Shown in pieces: positions 1 through 5,533 of a stretch of 9,475 nucleotides of DNA; within the stretch, counting starts at the first letter, position 1; each line of letters opens with the position of its first letter. The notes under the pieces are model-generated. The model was not told where the DNA came from. It saw only the letters and a list, made by a program, of their open reading frames with translations, and searched no databases. The position numbers and the translations under genes are program-made. Source of the DNA: Candidatus Parcubacteria bacterium (lineage in GTDB: Bacteria > Patescibacteriota > Patescibacteriia > Patescibacteriales > UBA12075); assembly GCA_023139655.1 (NCBI GenBank), contig JAGLNE010000117.1:1-9475 (forward strand), in the 5' to 3' direction.

Positions 1-95
1 TTAATTTAAAGGATTAAAATTTAACAAATTAATCAATAATCTATTTTGAATATTTCCAAATCATCGTATCATCTTACGATTGGAATATGCTACAT

Positions 96-122
96 AAATA
101 AAACACAATAAAAATATTGTGC
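96..122 (-). terminator. Intrinsic terminator of the brnTA operon, and copy 1 of a 27-bp repeat
   Basis: CACAATA (104-110) and TATTGTG (115-121) form a 7-bp stem with an AAAA loop. Read on the minus strand the hairpin is followed by TTTTATTT, as expected of a Rho-independent terminator, and it lies about 50 bases beyond the brnA stop. The same 27 bases (96-122) occur without mismatch at 2298-2324, downstream of another minus-strand gene. The flanking A-rich sequence is also similar. The rest of 1-169 is A+T-rich with no convincing gene. Confidence 0.65.
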
Positions 123-169
123 GGAAAAGAAAAAATTTATAACAAGCTGTAAATTTGAGTTACAAGAAT

Positions 170-457
170 CTAGCAATTATTTTCTTCTTTTATTCGCTCG
201 GCCAGAATCATTTTAATAAATGATTGATAAGGAATGTCGCGGGAGTTAGCCAGCACTTTAAGGCGATCAAGCATGCTTAAAGTAAGCCTTATGGAAATAG
301 TTTTTGTTGAAGGCTTTAAATTGGGAAAACTGGGATTTATCATGGCATTATCCCAATTGATATAATCAGTAGAGTCCGCGGTAGCCCAAAATTCTCTTTC
401 TTCATCTTCGTTTTTGAATTTGGGAAGTTTTTTAAGTTGTTTTTTCTTGTTTATCAT
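170..457 (-). CDS. brnA: BrnA-like antitoxin (CopG/ribbon-helix-helix)
   Basis: This 95-residue protein is the probable antitoxin of a type II toxin-antitoxin pair. It should bind and neutralise the neighbouring BrnT RNase and repress the operon. Residues 13-45 (FKNEDEEREFW, then the DSTDYINWDNA stretch) match the N-terminal part of the CopG-type antitoxin family, which wraps around the toxin. Residues 52-90 (TKTISIRLTLSMLDRLKVLA and following) look like a ribbon-helix-helix DNA-binding domain. The gene follows brnT and overlaps its end by 26 bases, the usual toxin-first order, implying translational coupling; only a weak purine-rich ribosome site precedes the ATG at 457. It ends with TAG, one of few TAG stops in the window. 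Family assignment is by motif, not by search. Confidence 0.85.
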   Translation of the reverse strand: MINKKKQLKKLPKFKNEDEEREFWATADSTDYINWDNAMINPSFPNLKPSTKTISIRLTLSMLDRLKVLANSRDIPYQSFIKMILAERIKEENNC

Positions 458-737
458 ATATTTTTCTTTCTTTATTATTCATATCACGAGCGGAAATGAT
501 TCTAATTTTCCCTTGCCGCACAGTAAAAGCAATGAATAATTTTCTATCAATATGCGTTTTGCCTAACGCGTGAAACCTGGCTTCTTTTTGGGAGTGTTTA
601 AAATCCGGATAAATAAATATAGGCTTATTGAAAAAAACTTGTTCGCATTCTTCGGGCAATACTTGATGCTTTAGCCAATTTTTATCAATATTATAATTAT
701 CCCAGTCAAAACCTTTAATTTGTGATAATTTCACCAT
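432..737 (-). CDS. brnT: BrnT-like ribonuclease toxin
   Basis: This 101-residue protein is the probable toxin of a BrnT/BrnA module. BrnT proteins have a RelE-like fold and cleave RNA in the cytoplasm, stopping growth when the antitoxin is lost. Family landmarks are in order: FDWD at residues 10-13, the EECEQVFF helix at 29-36, EARFHALGKT at 52-61 (family consensus ERF..iG.t), a hydrophobic strand LFIAFTVR at 67-74, and IRIISARDMNNKERKIY at 78-94, which carries the conserved Arg, Ser and Arg positions (R79, S82, R84). Length and order fit an intact toxin. The ATG at 737 lies about 11 bases from the predicted transcription start, so the message would be nearly leaderless and the start seems secure. 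Confidence 0.88.
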   Translation of the reverse strand: MVKLSQIKGFDWDNYNIDKNWLKHQVLPEECEQVFFNKPIFIYPDFKHSQKEARFHALGKTHIDRKLFIAFTVRQGKIRIISARDMNNKERKIYDKQEKTT

Positions 738-744
738 AAATACT

Positions 745-765
745 TGTATATTACCATTATATACA
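745..765. promoter_or_regulatory. Inverted repeat over the brnTA -10 box, candidate operator
   Basis: TGTATAT (745-751) and ATATACA (759-765) form a perfect 7-bp inverted repeat with a 7-base spacer, covering the -10 box and likely start site. A wider pair, TACTTG (741-746) and CAAGTA (782-787), brackets the whole promoter. RHH antitoxins such as BrnA repress their own operons, so this is the natural binding site. That assignment is inference. Confidence 0.5.
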
Positions 766-784
766 TAAATTTATTAGTTGTCAA
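756..784 (-). promoter_or_regulatory. Consensus sigma-70 promoter of brnTA
   Basis: On the minus strand, TTGACA (784-779) and TATAAT (761-756) are separated by exactly 17 bases, a full consensus match. Transcription would begin near 748, only about 11 bases before the brnT ATG. Confidence 0.85.
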
Positions 785-853
785 GTATGAAATAGAAAAT
801 CATACGATCAATCGCGTGAATAATTGACGAACACAAATATAAATGTTAGCATT

Positions 854-862
854 TGATATAAT
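854..862 (+). promoter_or_regulatory. Extended -10 promoter of the acetyltransferase gene
   Basis: TGATATAAT at 854-862 is an extended -10 element (TGnTATAAT), 21 bases before the ATG at 884. A TTGACG at 824-829 lies too far upstream to pair with it, and no good -35 is seen at the right distance; extended -10 promoters often lack one. It is divergent from the brnTA promoter. Confidence 0.5.
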
Positions 863-883
863 TACTTTAAAATTAGTGAAATT

Positions 884-1354
884 ATGATTATTATCAGAAA
901 ATTTAAAATAGTTGACACTGCGCTTGTCGCAGAAATAGTCAGTAGTACCTTTAAGAGATATAATAAACAAGAAGGAACTAAAGAAGCAGTTAATAGGTTT
1001 ATTAATTTTTACAATCCAGAGAAGAATATTGAAAAACTAAAATTGGCTTTTTCAAAATCAGATATATTTTTTATAGCAGTTGATAATAAAAAGATTATTG
1101 GCATGATTCGCGGTAGAAAAAATCGAGTCGTGAATTTATTTGTTGATGGAAGATATCATAAAAGTGGAGTTGGCAGCAGGTTAATGGAAAAATTTGAAAA
1201 GTCATGCATTAAAAAAGGCTCTAAAGATATCAAGCTTAGAGCCTCAATCTACGCGGTCTCTTTTTACGAAAAAGCAGGATACAAGAAAACTACGGGTATT
1301 AGGAATTTTATTGGATTAAAAATATGTCCGATGAAGAAGAATATAAATATATAA
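884..1354 (+). CDS. GNAT family N-acetyltransferase
   Basis: This 156-residue protein should transfer an acetyl group from acetyl-CoA to an amine; the substrate cannot be told from sequence. The GNAT fold is visible: N-terminal strand and helix (IRKFKIVDTALVAEIV), strand IFFIAVDNKKIIGMIRG at 61-77, then VVNLFVDGRYHKSGVGSRLM at 82-101, in which HKSGVG (92-97) is the Q/RxxGxG/A acetyl-CoA pyrophosphate loop. IKLRASIYAVSFYEKAGYKK at 116-135 is the C-terminal strand-helix seen in most members. Length is normal for a single-domain enzyme and the C-terminal region looks complete. The predicted RBS is weak. It stands alone, beside the divergent brnTA operon and followed by gene debris. Confidence 0.85.
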   Translation: MIIIRKFKIVDTALVAEIVSSTFKRYNKQEGTKEAVNRFINFYNPEKNIEKLKLAFSKSDIFFIAVDNKKIIGMIRGRKNRVVNLFVDGRYHKSGVGSRLMEKFEKSCIKKGSKDIKLRASIYAVSFYEKAGYKKTTGIRNFIGLKICPMKKNINI

Positions 1355-1491
1355 ATGATATTAAAGGTGATGTAGAGAAATTTTCTGGCAAAGAAGAAAT
1401 ATTTTATAAAAAGAAATTGGTGTATAGTTTGGTTTATAATGGAAAAGTTATTATCCATGGCCGTCATCCATGGCATTGTTGCCATAAATAA
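1324..1491 (+). pseudogene. C-terminal fragment of a DUF5680-like gene
   Basis: This 55-codon reading frame begins inside the acetyltransferase gene and overlaps its last 31 bases. Residues 7-42 (YKYINDIKGDVEKF, then SGKEEIFYKKKLVYSLVYNG) closely resemble, from memory, the end of DUF5680 proteins (…GD…F.G.EEIFY….VY…GG). The N-terminal two thirds are absent: a TAG at 1300-1302 closes the frame upstream. The last 14 codons (HGRHPWHCCHK) look unlike the family and may read through junction sequence. Most likely this is the remnant of a lost gene fused to the end of the acetyltransferase locus, though a small translated protein cannot be excluded. The function of DUF5680 is unknown to me. Confidence 0.45.
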
Positions 1492-1539
1492 ATATGAGTA
1501 AGGCGGGGTTTGCAAATATGAATATGCAGGGTATTATAG

Positions 1540-1568
1540 AAGTATGCTAATGAAATAGCATACTTTTT
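1540..1568 (+). terminator. Intrinsic terminator after the acetyltransferase locus
   Basis: AAGTATGCTA (1540-1549) pairs with TAGCATACTT (1556-1565) around a six-base loop, giving a perfect 10-bp stem that runs into TTTTT (1564-1568). It closes the transcription unit that begins at 884. Confidence 0.75.
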
Positions 1569-1591
1569 AAAAAAGTTTGCTAATAAAATAT

Positions 1592-1681
1592 ATGAATATT
1601 GATCAATTAAAAAGAATAATAATAGATCAAAAAGAAGAGTTGGAAAAAGACGCAATCAGCGTCTTTTTTGTTATGTTTTAA
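1592..1681 (+). pseudogene. 29-codon ORF, possible N-terminal remnant of a larger gene
   Basis: The ORF starts at ATG 1592 and reads MNIDQLKRIIIDQKEELEKD before running through a terminator hairpin and stopping at 1681. The charged helical opening resembles, from memory, the first residues of AAA-type ATP-binding proteins of the DUF4143 class common in Patescibacteria. The similarity stops where the hairpin begins. It is best read as the 5' stub of a gene whose body was replaced. A short leader peptide over a terminator is an alternative, since the codons overlap the stem, but no regulated gene follows on this strand. Confidence 0.3.
1644..1669. terminator. Bidirectional intrinsic terminator
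   Basis: GACGC (1649-1653) and GCGTC (1659-1663) form a stem with loop AATCA, flanked by AAAAA on the left and TTTTTT on the right, so it can stop transcription in both directions. It is followed by GTTATG, as is the similar terminator at 7610-7639. It would end plus-strand transcription and also the hicBA and pilin-remnant transcripts coming from the right. Confidence 0.75.
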
Positions 1682-1708
1682 GTTATGAGTTTCAAGTTCC
1701 AAGTTATG
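1681..1708. repeat. Heptamer tandem repeat, array A (4 units)
   Basis: AGTTATG, AGTTTCA, AGTTCCA and AGTTATG follow each other with an exact period of 7. The last unit contains the stop codon of the pilin remnant (1704-1706 on the minus strand). Related arrays lie at 2352-2386 and 7660-7687, each at the same place relative to a pilin stop codon. Confidence 0.8.
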
Positions 1709-1763
1709 GCGTCGTTGCCATCCCCCCAATAACATCTGCCAGAATAAAGTTAACGACCGCGTA
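1704..1763 (-). pseudogene. Pilin gene remnant: last 19 codons only
   Basis: On the minus strand these codons read YAVVNFILADVIGGMATTP followed by TAA. This matches YAVVNFVLANVIGGMGTTGG, the C-terminus of the full-length pilin-like protein at 7683-8141, with a few substitutions (V to I, N to D, G to A). Nothing pilin-like lies further upstream, because the hicA stop codon begins five bases beyond the fragment. It cannot be functional alone. It is the most diverged of three pilin 3' copies in the window and marks an old exchange junction. Confidence 0.75.
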
Positions 1764-1768
1764 GGTAA

Positions 1769-1984
1769 TTATCTTAGTTCATTATAATCAATCCCGGCTT
1801 GTTTTAAGATTGAAATTAATGTTCCTTTGGGCAGATCTTTATTGTGAAAGGCGACAATAACACGTTTTTTATTCTGCGGATGATAGAAAATAAAATGGCT
1901 CCCGGATTTGCGGTCAAGCTGAAAACCTTTTTTCTCAAGCAGTTTGATTATTTTCTTGGCAGTGAGCGTCTTTAATTTAGGCAT
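1769..1984 (-). CDS. hicA: HicA-like mRNA interferase toxin
   Basis: This 71-residue protein has the compact double-stranded-RNA-binding-like fold of HicA (YcfA) toxins, which bind and cut mRNA in the cytoplasm. The helix TAKKIIKLLEKKGFQLDRK (residues 8-26) is followed by GSHFIFYHP (28-36) with the catalytic His at position 30, then strand KRVIVAFHNKDLPKGTLISI (40-59) and the closing helix. Length is normal. Its start overlaps the end of hicB by 8 bases, so the two are probably translationally coupled, with the antitoxin made first. The stop codon lies five bases from a pilin-gene remnant, and the operon as a whole is bracketed by pilin debris. Confidence 0.9.
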   Translation of the reverse strand: MPKLKTLTAKKIIKLLEKKGFQLDRKSGSHFIFYHPQNKKRVIVAFHNKDLPKGTLISILKQAGIDYNELR

Positions 1985-2237
1985 ATTTTAGTTTGGCGTT
2001 TATTAGGCGCGGCGGATTGACATCCACTGTTGCCATAAAGCCCTGGTCATCATTCGGGATCGGTTCTTTATGCGCCTGCAGGCTTTTAAGATAAAGCTCA
2101 ATCGCATCTTTGATCATCTTTTTTGCTTCTTCAAGATTTTTGCCATAGCTGATACAGCCGGGCAAGCTGGGCACAAGCACAGTAAACCCGCCCTCTGGCT
2201 CCGGCCTGAATATTGCATTGTATCTAAAATTTTTCAT
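1977..2237 (-). CDS. hicB: HicB-like antitoxin
   Basis: This 86-residue protein is the antitoxin partner of HicA. Residues 4-53 show the partial RNase-H-like HicB fold: strand FRYNAIFRPEPEGGFTVLVP, the hallmark SLPGCISYGKNLEEAKKMI, and helix KDAIELYLKSL. The C-terminal part (54-86) is short and strand-like; no helix-turn-helix or ribbon-helix-helix DNA-binding domain is visible, unlike the HicB forms that repress their own operon. HicB precedes HicA here, the reverse of the E. coli order but common elsewhere. The ATG at 2237 follows a consensus promoter by about 22 transcribed bases with no evident Shine-Dalgarno site. Confidence 0.88.
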   Translation of the reverse strand: MKNFRYNAIFRPEPEGGFTVLVPSLPGCISYGKNLEEAKKMIKDAIELYLKSLQAHKEPIPNDDQGFMATVDVNPPRLINAKLKYA

Positions 2238-2265
2238 TTAATTATGTATTATTATAATATTTTTT

Positions 2266-2294
2266 ATTATAGGCGGGAAAAGGCTAAAAGTCAA
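2266..2294 (-). promoter_or_regulatory. Near-consensus sigma-70 promoter of hicBA
   Basis: On the minus strand, TTGACT (2294-2289) and TATAAT (2271-2266) are spaced by 17 bases. The perfect 10-bp palindrome TATTATAATA (2250-2259) covers the likely start site and could be an operator, though it is so A+T-rich that it may be chance. Confidence 0.8.
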
Positions 2295-2297
2295 TTA

Positions 2298-2324
2298 AAA
2301 TAAAACACAATAAAAATATTGTGC
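2298..2324 (-). terminator. Intrinsic terminator and copy 2 of the 27-bp repeat
   Basis: These bases are identical to 96-122. The stem CACAATA/TATTGTG has an AAAA loop and, on the minus strand, a T-rich tail. It would stop transcription from the truncated pilin copy at 2382-2633 just before the hicBA promoter, whose -35 box begins only a few bases away. Confidence 0.65.
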
Positions 2325-2351
2325 AAAAAAAGAAAAATTTAATAAATTTTA

Positions 2352-2386
2352 AGTTATGAGTTCCAAGTTACGAGTTACGAGTTACT
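2352..2386. repeat. Heptamer tandem repeat, array B (5 units)
   Basis: The units are AGTTATG, AGTTCCA, AGTTACG, AGTTACG and AGTTACT, period 7. The last contains the stop codon of the truncated pilin copy (2382-2384, minus strand). Read on that strand, TAA recurs in four of five units; because 7 is not a multiple of 3, this puts stop codons in all three frames just past the gene. Confidence 0.8.
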
Positions 2387-2633
2387 GCCCCATCCCCCCA
2401 ATAACATTTGCCAAAACAAAATTAACAACCGCGTAGGCGAGGAAAATTACGGCCAGGCCGGCCACACTCCAAATAATTATATCTTTGCCCTTAGTAACTG
2501 CCTCTTTATTACCGGCCGCGGTCATCCAGGTAAAACCACCATAAATAAACATTACCAAAGCAATCGACCCCACCAGCCCCAAAACCGCGTTTACTACGTT
2601 GCCGGTATTACTTGATTTCTTTCTGTAATTATG
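2382..2633 (-). pseudogene. N-terminally truncated pilin-like gene copy
   Basis: The C-terminal part of a second pilin-like gene. From codon GLVGSIALVMFIYGG to VIGGMG it encodes the same residues as the full-length copy at 7683-8141, yet the DNA differs at about 15 sites over about 200 bases, all silent by my reading. The open frame continues to 2633, where a TAG closes it, and includes TGNVVNAVLG, still similar to the intact copy (GKGVNAVLG). The signal peptide and cysteine-rich N-terminus are missing and there is no ATG; only a TTG at 2582 could start it. Both membrane segments survive, but without a signal sequence or visible promoter it is most likely a pseudogene or silent copy. It is clearly richer in G+C than its surroundings. 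Confidence 0.7.
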
Positions 2634-2651
2634 CTAAACATTAAGTAAGTT

Positions 2652-2710
2652 TTTAAAAATATGATCTTTTCAGTTATAATTTTTTGGAGTAAATACTTGA
2701 ATTAGGAGGA
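2652..2710 (+). promoter_or_regulatory. Probable promoter and strong ribosome site of the VanX-like gene
   Basis: TATAAT at 2675-2680 has a weak -35 (TTTAAA, 2652-2657) 17 bases upstream. AGGAGGA at 2704-2710 sits four bases before the ATG at 2715. It is one of only two strong Shine-Dalgarno sites in the window and fixes this start. Confidence 0.6.
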
Positions 2711-2714
2711 CACT

Positions 2715-3503
2715 ATGGAAACTATGCTGTTGTGGCTGAATGTACAAAAGATAAGGATAAAAACATTGTTCGCTTATCAAAAAAGTTGGCGGCATTTACC
2801 GGTTATGGAGAACAACGAAAAGCTTGTATTAGTGCCCGAGGAAATTTCATATCCATTTTATGCAATAGATATGCTGATGACTGATAATAAAGAAATGTAT
2901 TTACGCAAAAGTGTTTTATCAATGTTTTTAAGGGCGAGAGAAATACTTAAAGTCATGGGATGTGATTTGAAGGTTTATGATGGTTGGAGATCGCTTCAGT
3001 TGCAAGAAAATCTTTTTTGGCACTATATGAAGGAATTTATAGTACCGAAATTTCCTCAGCTTGAGAAAGTTTTTAGTCAGGCGATTACCCCAAGGGAAAT
3101 AAAGACAGTTTTTTTAAAGCTTTCACCAACTTATCAGGAAACATTGAAGGAGGCAAACAGAACATATGTTAGTTGGCCATCGGCTGATCCCAAAAGTCCC
3201 AGCCCTCATGCTACCGGAGGGGCCGTGGATGTATGGTTATATAAAGGTGGCAGGCCGGTAAACCTGGGGATTCCTTTTGACTGGATGGAAGAAAAGGCTG
3301 GAGCTTTCTACCATTTAAAATTTAAAAGGGAGAAGTTTTTGGGCGACAAGTCTGTGTGTCGTCACAGAAATATGTTAATTTATTCCATGGTAAAAGCAGG
3401 ATTTTCTTGTTATGGACCTGAGATATGGCATTTTAATTACGGCAATCAAATGCATTCATTGGTTACCGGTAAAATTGCCTGTTATTCGTATATTGAACCT
3501 TAA
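2715..3503 (+). CDS. VanX/DdpX-like D-alanyl-D-alanine dipeptidase (M15D)
   Basis: This 262-residue zinc peptidase should hydrolyse D-Ala-D-Ala or a related dipeptide in the cytoplasm, as no signal peptide is visible. The family motifs are complete: YDGWRS at residues 88-93 (the substrate-side Arg of VanX), SPHATGGAVD at 163-172 with zinc ligands H165 and D172, GIPFDWM at 185-191, and PEIWHFNY at 235-242 with catalytic base E236 and zinc ligand H239. The opening (HLPVMENNEKLVLV) is also typical. Family members recycle peptidoglycan dipeptides or, as VanX, remove D-Ala-D-Ala so that an altered dipeptide is used instead. It has its own promoter and terminator but stands next to two D-Ala-D-Ala-ligase-like genes, suggesting a shared theme. 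The in vivo substrate is not proven by sequence. Confidence 0.85.
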   Translation: METMLLWLNVQKIRIKTLFAYQKSWRHLPVMENNEKLVLVPEEISYPFYAIDMLMTDNKEMYLRKSVLSMFLRAREILKVMGCDLKVYDGWRSLQLQENLFWHYMKEFIVPKFPQLEKVFSQAITPREIKTVFLKLSPTYQETLKEANRTYVSWPSADPKSPSPHATGGAVDVWLYKGGRPVNLGIPFDWMEEKAGAFYHLKFKREKFLGDKSVCRHRNMLIYSMVKAGFSCYGPEIWHFNYGNQMHSLVTGKIACYSYIEP

Positions 3504-3511
3504 ATTTTTAT

Positions 3512-3548
3512 ATGAGGGGAAGCATTATTGTTCTCCCCTCATTTTTTT
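3512..3548 (+). terminator. Intrinsic terminator of the VanX-like gene
   Basis: ATGAGGGGA (3512-3520) pairs with TCCCCTCAT (3534-3542), followed by seven T (3542-3548). It begins nine bases after the stop codon and separates this gene from the ddl operon. Confidence 0.85.
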
Positions 3549-3549
3549 G

Positions 3550-3578
3550 TTGATATTTTAATAAAATTTATATATAAT
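3550..3578 (+). promoter_or_regulatory. Promoter of the ddl operon
   Basis: TTGATA (3550-3555) and TATAAT (3573-3578) are spaced by 17 bases. The predicted leader is about 40 bases, contains the palindrome ATTGATCAAT (3590-3599) and shows no Shine-Dalgarno sequence before the ATG at 3624. Confidence 0.7.
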
Positions 3579-3623
3579 GATTATATTAAATTGATCAATA
3601 TTAATTATTAATTTGTATATAAT

Positions 3624-4670
3624 ATGCCTAATAATAAAATAAAAATAGCTGTTATTAGTGGTGGTTTGTCAAACGAAAGGGAGGTATCAATCAAAACCGG
3701 TCAACAAGTTTTTAGTAATTTATCGGACGAAAATTATGATAAATTTTTGGTTGAAATGACTCAGGATGGAAGATGGCTGTTAAGTGGAGATAATTTAAAA
3801 TTGGGAACAAAGTTTTCTGAGACTAAGGCGTTGACAATAATGCATCCTGACAAAGGTATTGCTAAAAATGATCTTAAGAATTTTGATATCGTATTTTTAG
3901 CATTACATGGTAAGTTTGGTGAAGACGGAAAGATTCAGTCAATATTGGATATTCTTGGCATATCTTATACCGGGTCAGGAGTATTGGCTAGTGCTTTGGG
4001 AATGAACAAAGCCAAGACTATAGAATTTATTAGCAATACTGGGATAAAAACACCAAAATTTTTATTTTTAAGTGATAGGCAAAATATAGACTTAGAAAAG
4101 ATAAATAAATTGATCGTTAATGACATCAATTACCCTTGCATTATAAAGCCTAATGAATCCGGATCAAGCATCGGTATTAATGTAGTAAATTCTTTCGCAG
4201 ATTTAGAAAAAGCAATCAAAGAAGCATTTAATGAAGACGGGCAAATATTAATTGAAGAATTTATAAAAGGCAGGGAAGTGACATGCGGAGTATTGGGAAA
4301 TTCAAGCCAAACAGAGCTGAAGGCATTGCCGCCGGTAGAGATAATCGCGGACAGCACTTTTTTTGATTATGACGCAAAATATTTTTCTGAGAAAACACAA
4401 GAGATTTGCCCGGCTGATATTTCCGACAAGCTGACAGAAGAGGTGCAAGACCTGGCAAAAAAAATACACAAGGTTATTGGCTGTGACGGTCTTACACGTT
4501 CTGATTTTATATTGAAAGACAATAAATTTTATTTTTTGGAAATAAATACATTGCCTGGTCTGACCGAGCAAAGTCTTTGTCCAAAAGAGGCAAAGGCCGC
4601 CGGCATGACGTTTGCGGAATTTTTAGACAAGCAGATAAAACTGGCAATAGAAAAAAATAAAAAGAAATGA
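3624..4670 (+). CDS. ddl: D-alanine--D-alanine ligase
   Basis: This 348-residue ATP-grasp enzyme joins two D-alanines with ATP to make the dipeptide end of the peptidoglycan stem, in the cytoplasm. Motifs in order: GGLSNEREVS at residues 13-22 with the D-Ala-1-binding Glu18; LHGKFGEDG at 94-102; the ATP-binding IIKPNESGSSIG at 173-184; EEFIKGREVT at 211-220; the omega loop FFDYDAKY at 246-253; RSDF at 292-295 and EINTLPGLT at 306-314 with the Mg ligands D294, E306 and N308. The Lys-Tyr pair (K252, Y253) is the form found in D-Ala-D-Ala ligases rather than D-Ala-D-Lac enzymes, so D-Ala is the expected second substrate. Length is normal. It leads a four-gene operon and its stop overlaps the next start as ATGA. 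Confidence 0.93.
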   Translation: MPNNKIKIAVISGGLSNEREVSIKTGQQVFSNLSDENYDKFLVEMTQDGRWLLSGDNLKLGTKFSETKALTIMHPDKGIAKNDLKNFDIVFLALHGKFGEDGKIQSILDILGISYTGSGVLASALGMNKAKTIEFISNTGIKTPKFLFLSDRQNIDLEKINKLIVNDINYPCIIKPNESGSSIGINVVNSFADLEKAIKEAFNEDGQILIEEFIKGREVTCGVLGNSSQTELKALPPVEIIADSTFFDYDAKYFSEKTQEICPADISDKLTEEVQDLAKKIHKVIGCDGLTRSDFILKDNKFYFLEINTLPGLTEQSLCPKEAKAAGMTFAEFLDKQIKLAIEKNKKK

Positions 4671-5533
4671 AGAAAAAATGTTGCATTCTCATGAATGCTG
4701 ATGGCTTGGAGCAAAGAGCTTCTGAATTTTCGGCAAAAGATATATTTGGCGCTGTTCAAGATGTTTATGATGCTAGTTTATTAAAGCTAAGTAAAAATAA
4801 ATGGATAAAGCAAATAGAAGTAATAAGAGATAATGCCGTTTGTTTTTTGGCGACCCATGGTGATTTTGGAGAAAATGGTAGTTTGCAAAAATTGTTAGAA
4901 GTAAAAAAGATTATTCACACACATTCCCCCGCAATAGTTTGCGGGATTTTGTTAAATAAGCATTTAAGTAAATTGATTTACGAGTCTCTAGGCATAAAAA
5001 CGCCACCCTGGTATTTTGGCGGTAATGTATATGGGAGGAAGTCGAGCAATAAACAAATAACTATATGGGTAAAAAAGCCTTTGTTTGGAGGCAGTAAAAT
5101 AGGGATAAGCAAAGTAAATAAAATAGACGAGAAAGCAAGCGATTTGTATCTTTACGAGGAGTATGTTGATGGATATATTCAAATTAGTGTTGGTGTTTTG
5201 GGTAGCGGAAAAAATAGCCTGCCCCTGACTCCTTATGCAAGAAAAAGGTGTCTTTTTAATGCCGGCAAGTTATATATAAATGATATAAAAATTAACAAGG
5301 CAGTAGTAAAAATATGTAAAAATTGGGCAAAGCAAATTCATATTTCTTTGGGGTGTCGCGGCATTACTAAGACAGATTTTTTATTGAGCAAAGATAATAC
5401 AGTTTGGGCAATTGAAACAGACGCCATCCCAGGGTTATCAAAAGATAACGCAGTTTCAATTGGCGCAAAAAAATCAGGTTTAAGTTTTAAAGAATTAATA
5501 AATATAATAATAGAAGATGCGTATGTCGAATAA
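4667..5533 (+). CDS. Divergent Ddl-like ATP-grasp ligase
   Basis: This 288-residue protein shares the layout of Ddl but is shorter and altered. Recognisable parts are ATHGDFGENG (62-71), WVKKPLFGGSKIG (134-146) for ATP binding, YEEYVDGYIQISVGVLG (163-179), LGCRGITKTDF (228-238) and AIETDAIPGLS (248-258). The Mg-binding D237 and E250 are kept, while the usual Asn of EIN is Asp252. The GGxSxEREVS motif has decayed to GLEQRAS, and the FYDYxAKY omega loop that fixes the second substrate is replaced by an unrelated segment around residues 190-206. The nucleotide site therefore looks functional but acceptor and perhaps donor specificity should differ. The ATG overlaps the ddl stop, so the two are coupled. 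It probably ligates D-Ala or another amino acid to an unknown partner; that is inference. Confidence 0.75.
   Translation: MKKKCCILMNADGLEQRASEFSAKDIFGAVQDVYDASLLKLSKNKWIKQIEVIRDNAVCFLATHGDFGENGSLQKLLEVKKIIHTHSPAIVCGILLNKHLSKLIYESLGIKTPPWYFGGNVYGRKSSNKQITIWVKKPLFGGSKIGISKVNKIDEKASDLYLYEEYVDGYIQISVGVLGSGKNSLPLTPYARKRCLFNAGKLYINDIKINKAVVKICKNWAKQIHISLGCRGITKTDFLLSKDNTVWAIETDAIPGLSKDNAVSIGAKKSGLSFKELINIIIEDAYVE

Noticed and set aside
63..80. ATCGTA/TACGAT inverted repeat near the window start.
   Set aside because: Six-base stem with no T-run, promoter or gene attached; expected by chance in A+T-rich DNA.
1452..1500. On the minus strand PWMTAM around 1460 recalls the pilin motif TWMTAAG, with a nearby match to CCATAAATAAA.
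   Set aside because: Only short scattered matches with indels and no reading-frame continuity with the pilin family; a decayed fragment is possible but chance is as likely.
1681..2386. CRISPR array suggested by regularly spaced short repeats.
   Set aside because: The heptamers are contiguous without spacers and no cas gene is present.
1592..3600. Shared AATTGATCAAT-type sequence near 1596-1608 and 3588-3600.
   Set aside because: A short A+T-rich palindrome likely to recur by composition; contexts do not correspond.
4668..4670. UGA recoding as glycine, as in some Patescibacteria.
   Set aside because: TGA is the proper end of ddl, at the expected length and in an ATGA overlap with the next gene. 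No in-frame TGA interrupts any conserved domain.
4130..4759. Several minus-strand open frames under ddl.
   Set aside because: They are shadows of ddl in other frames, with no start signals or recognisable domains.
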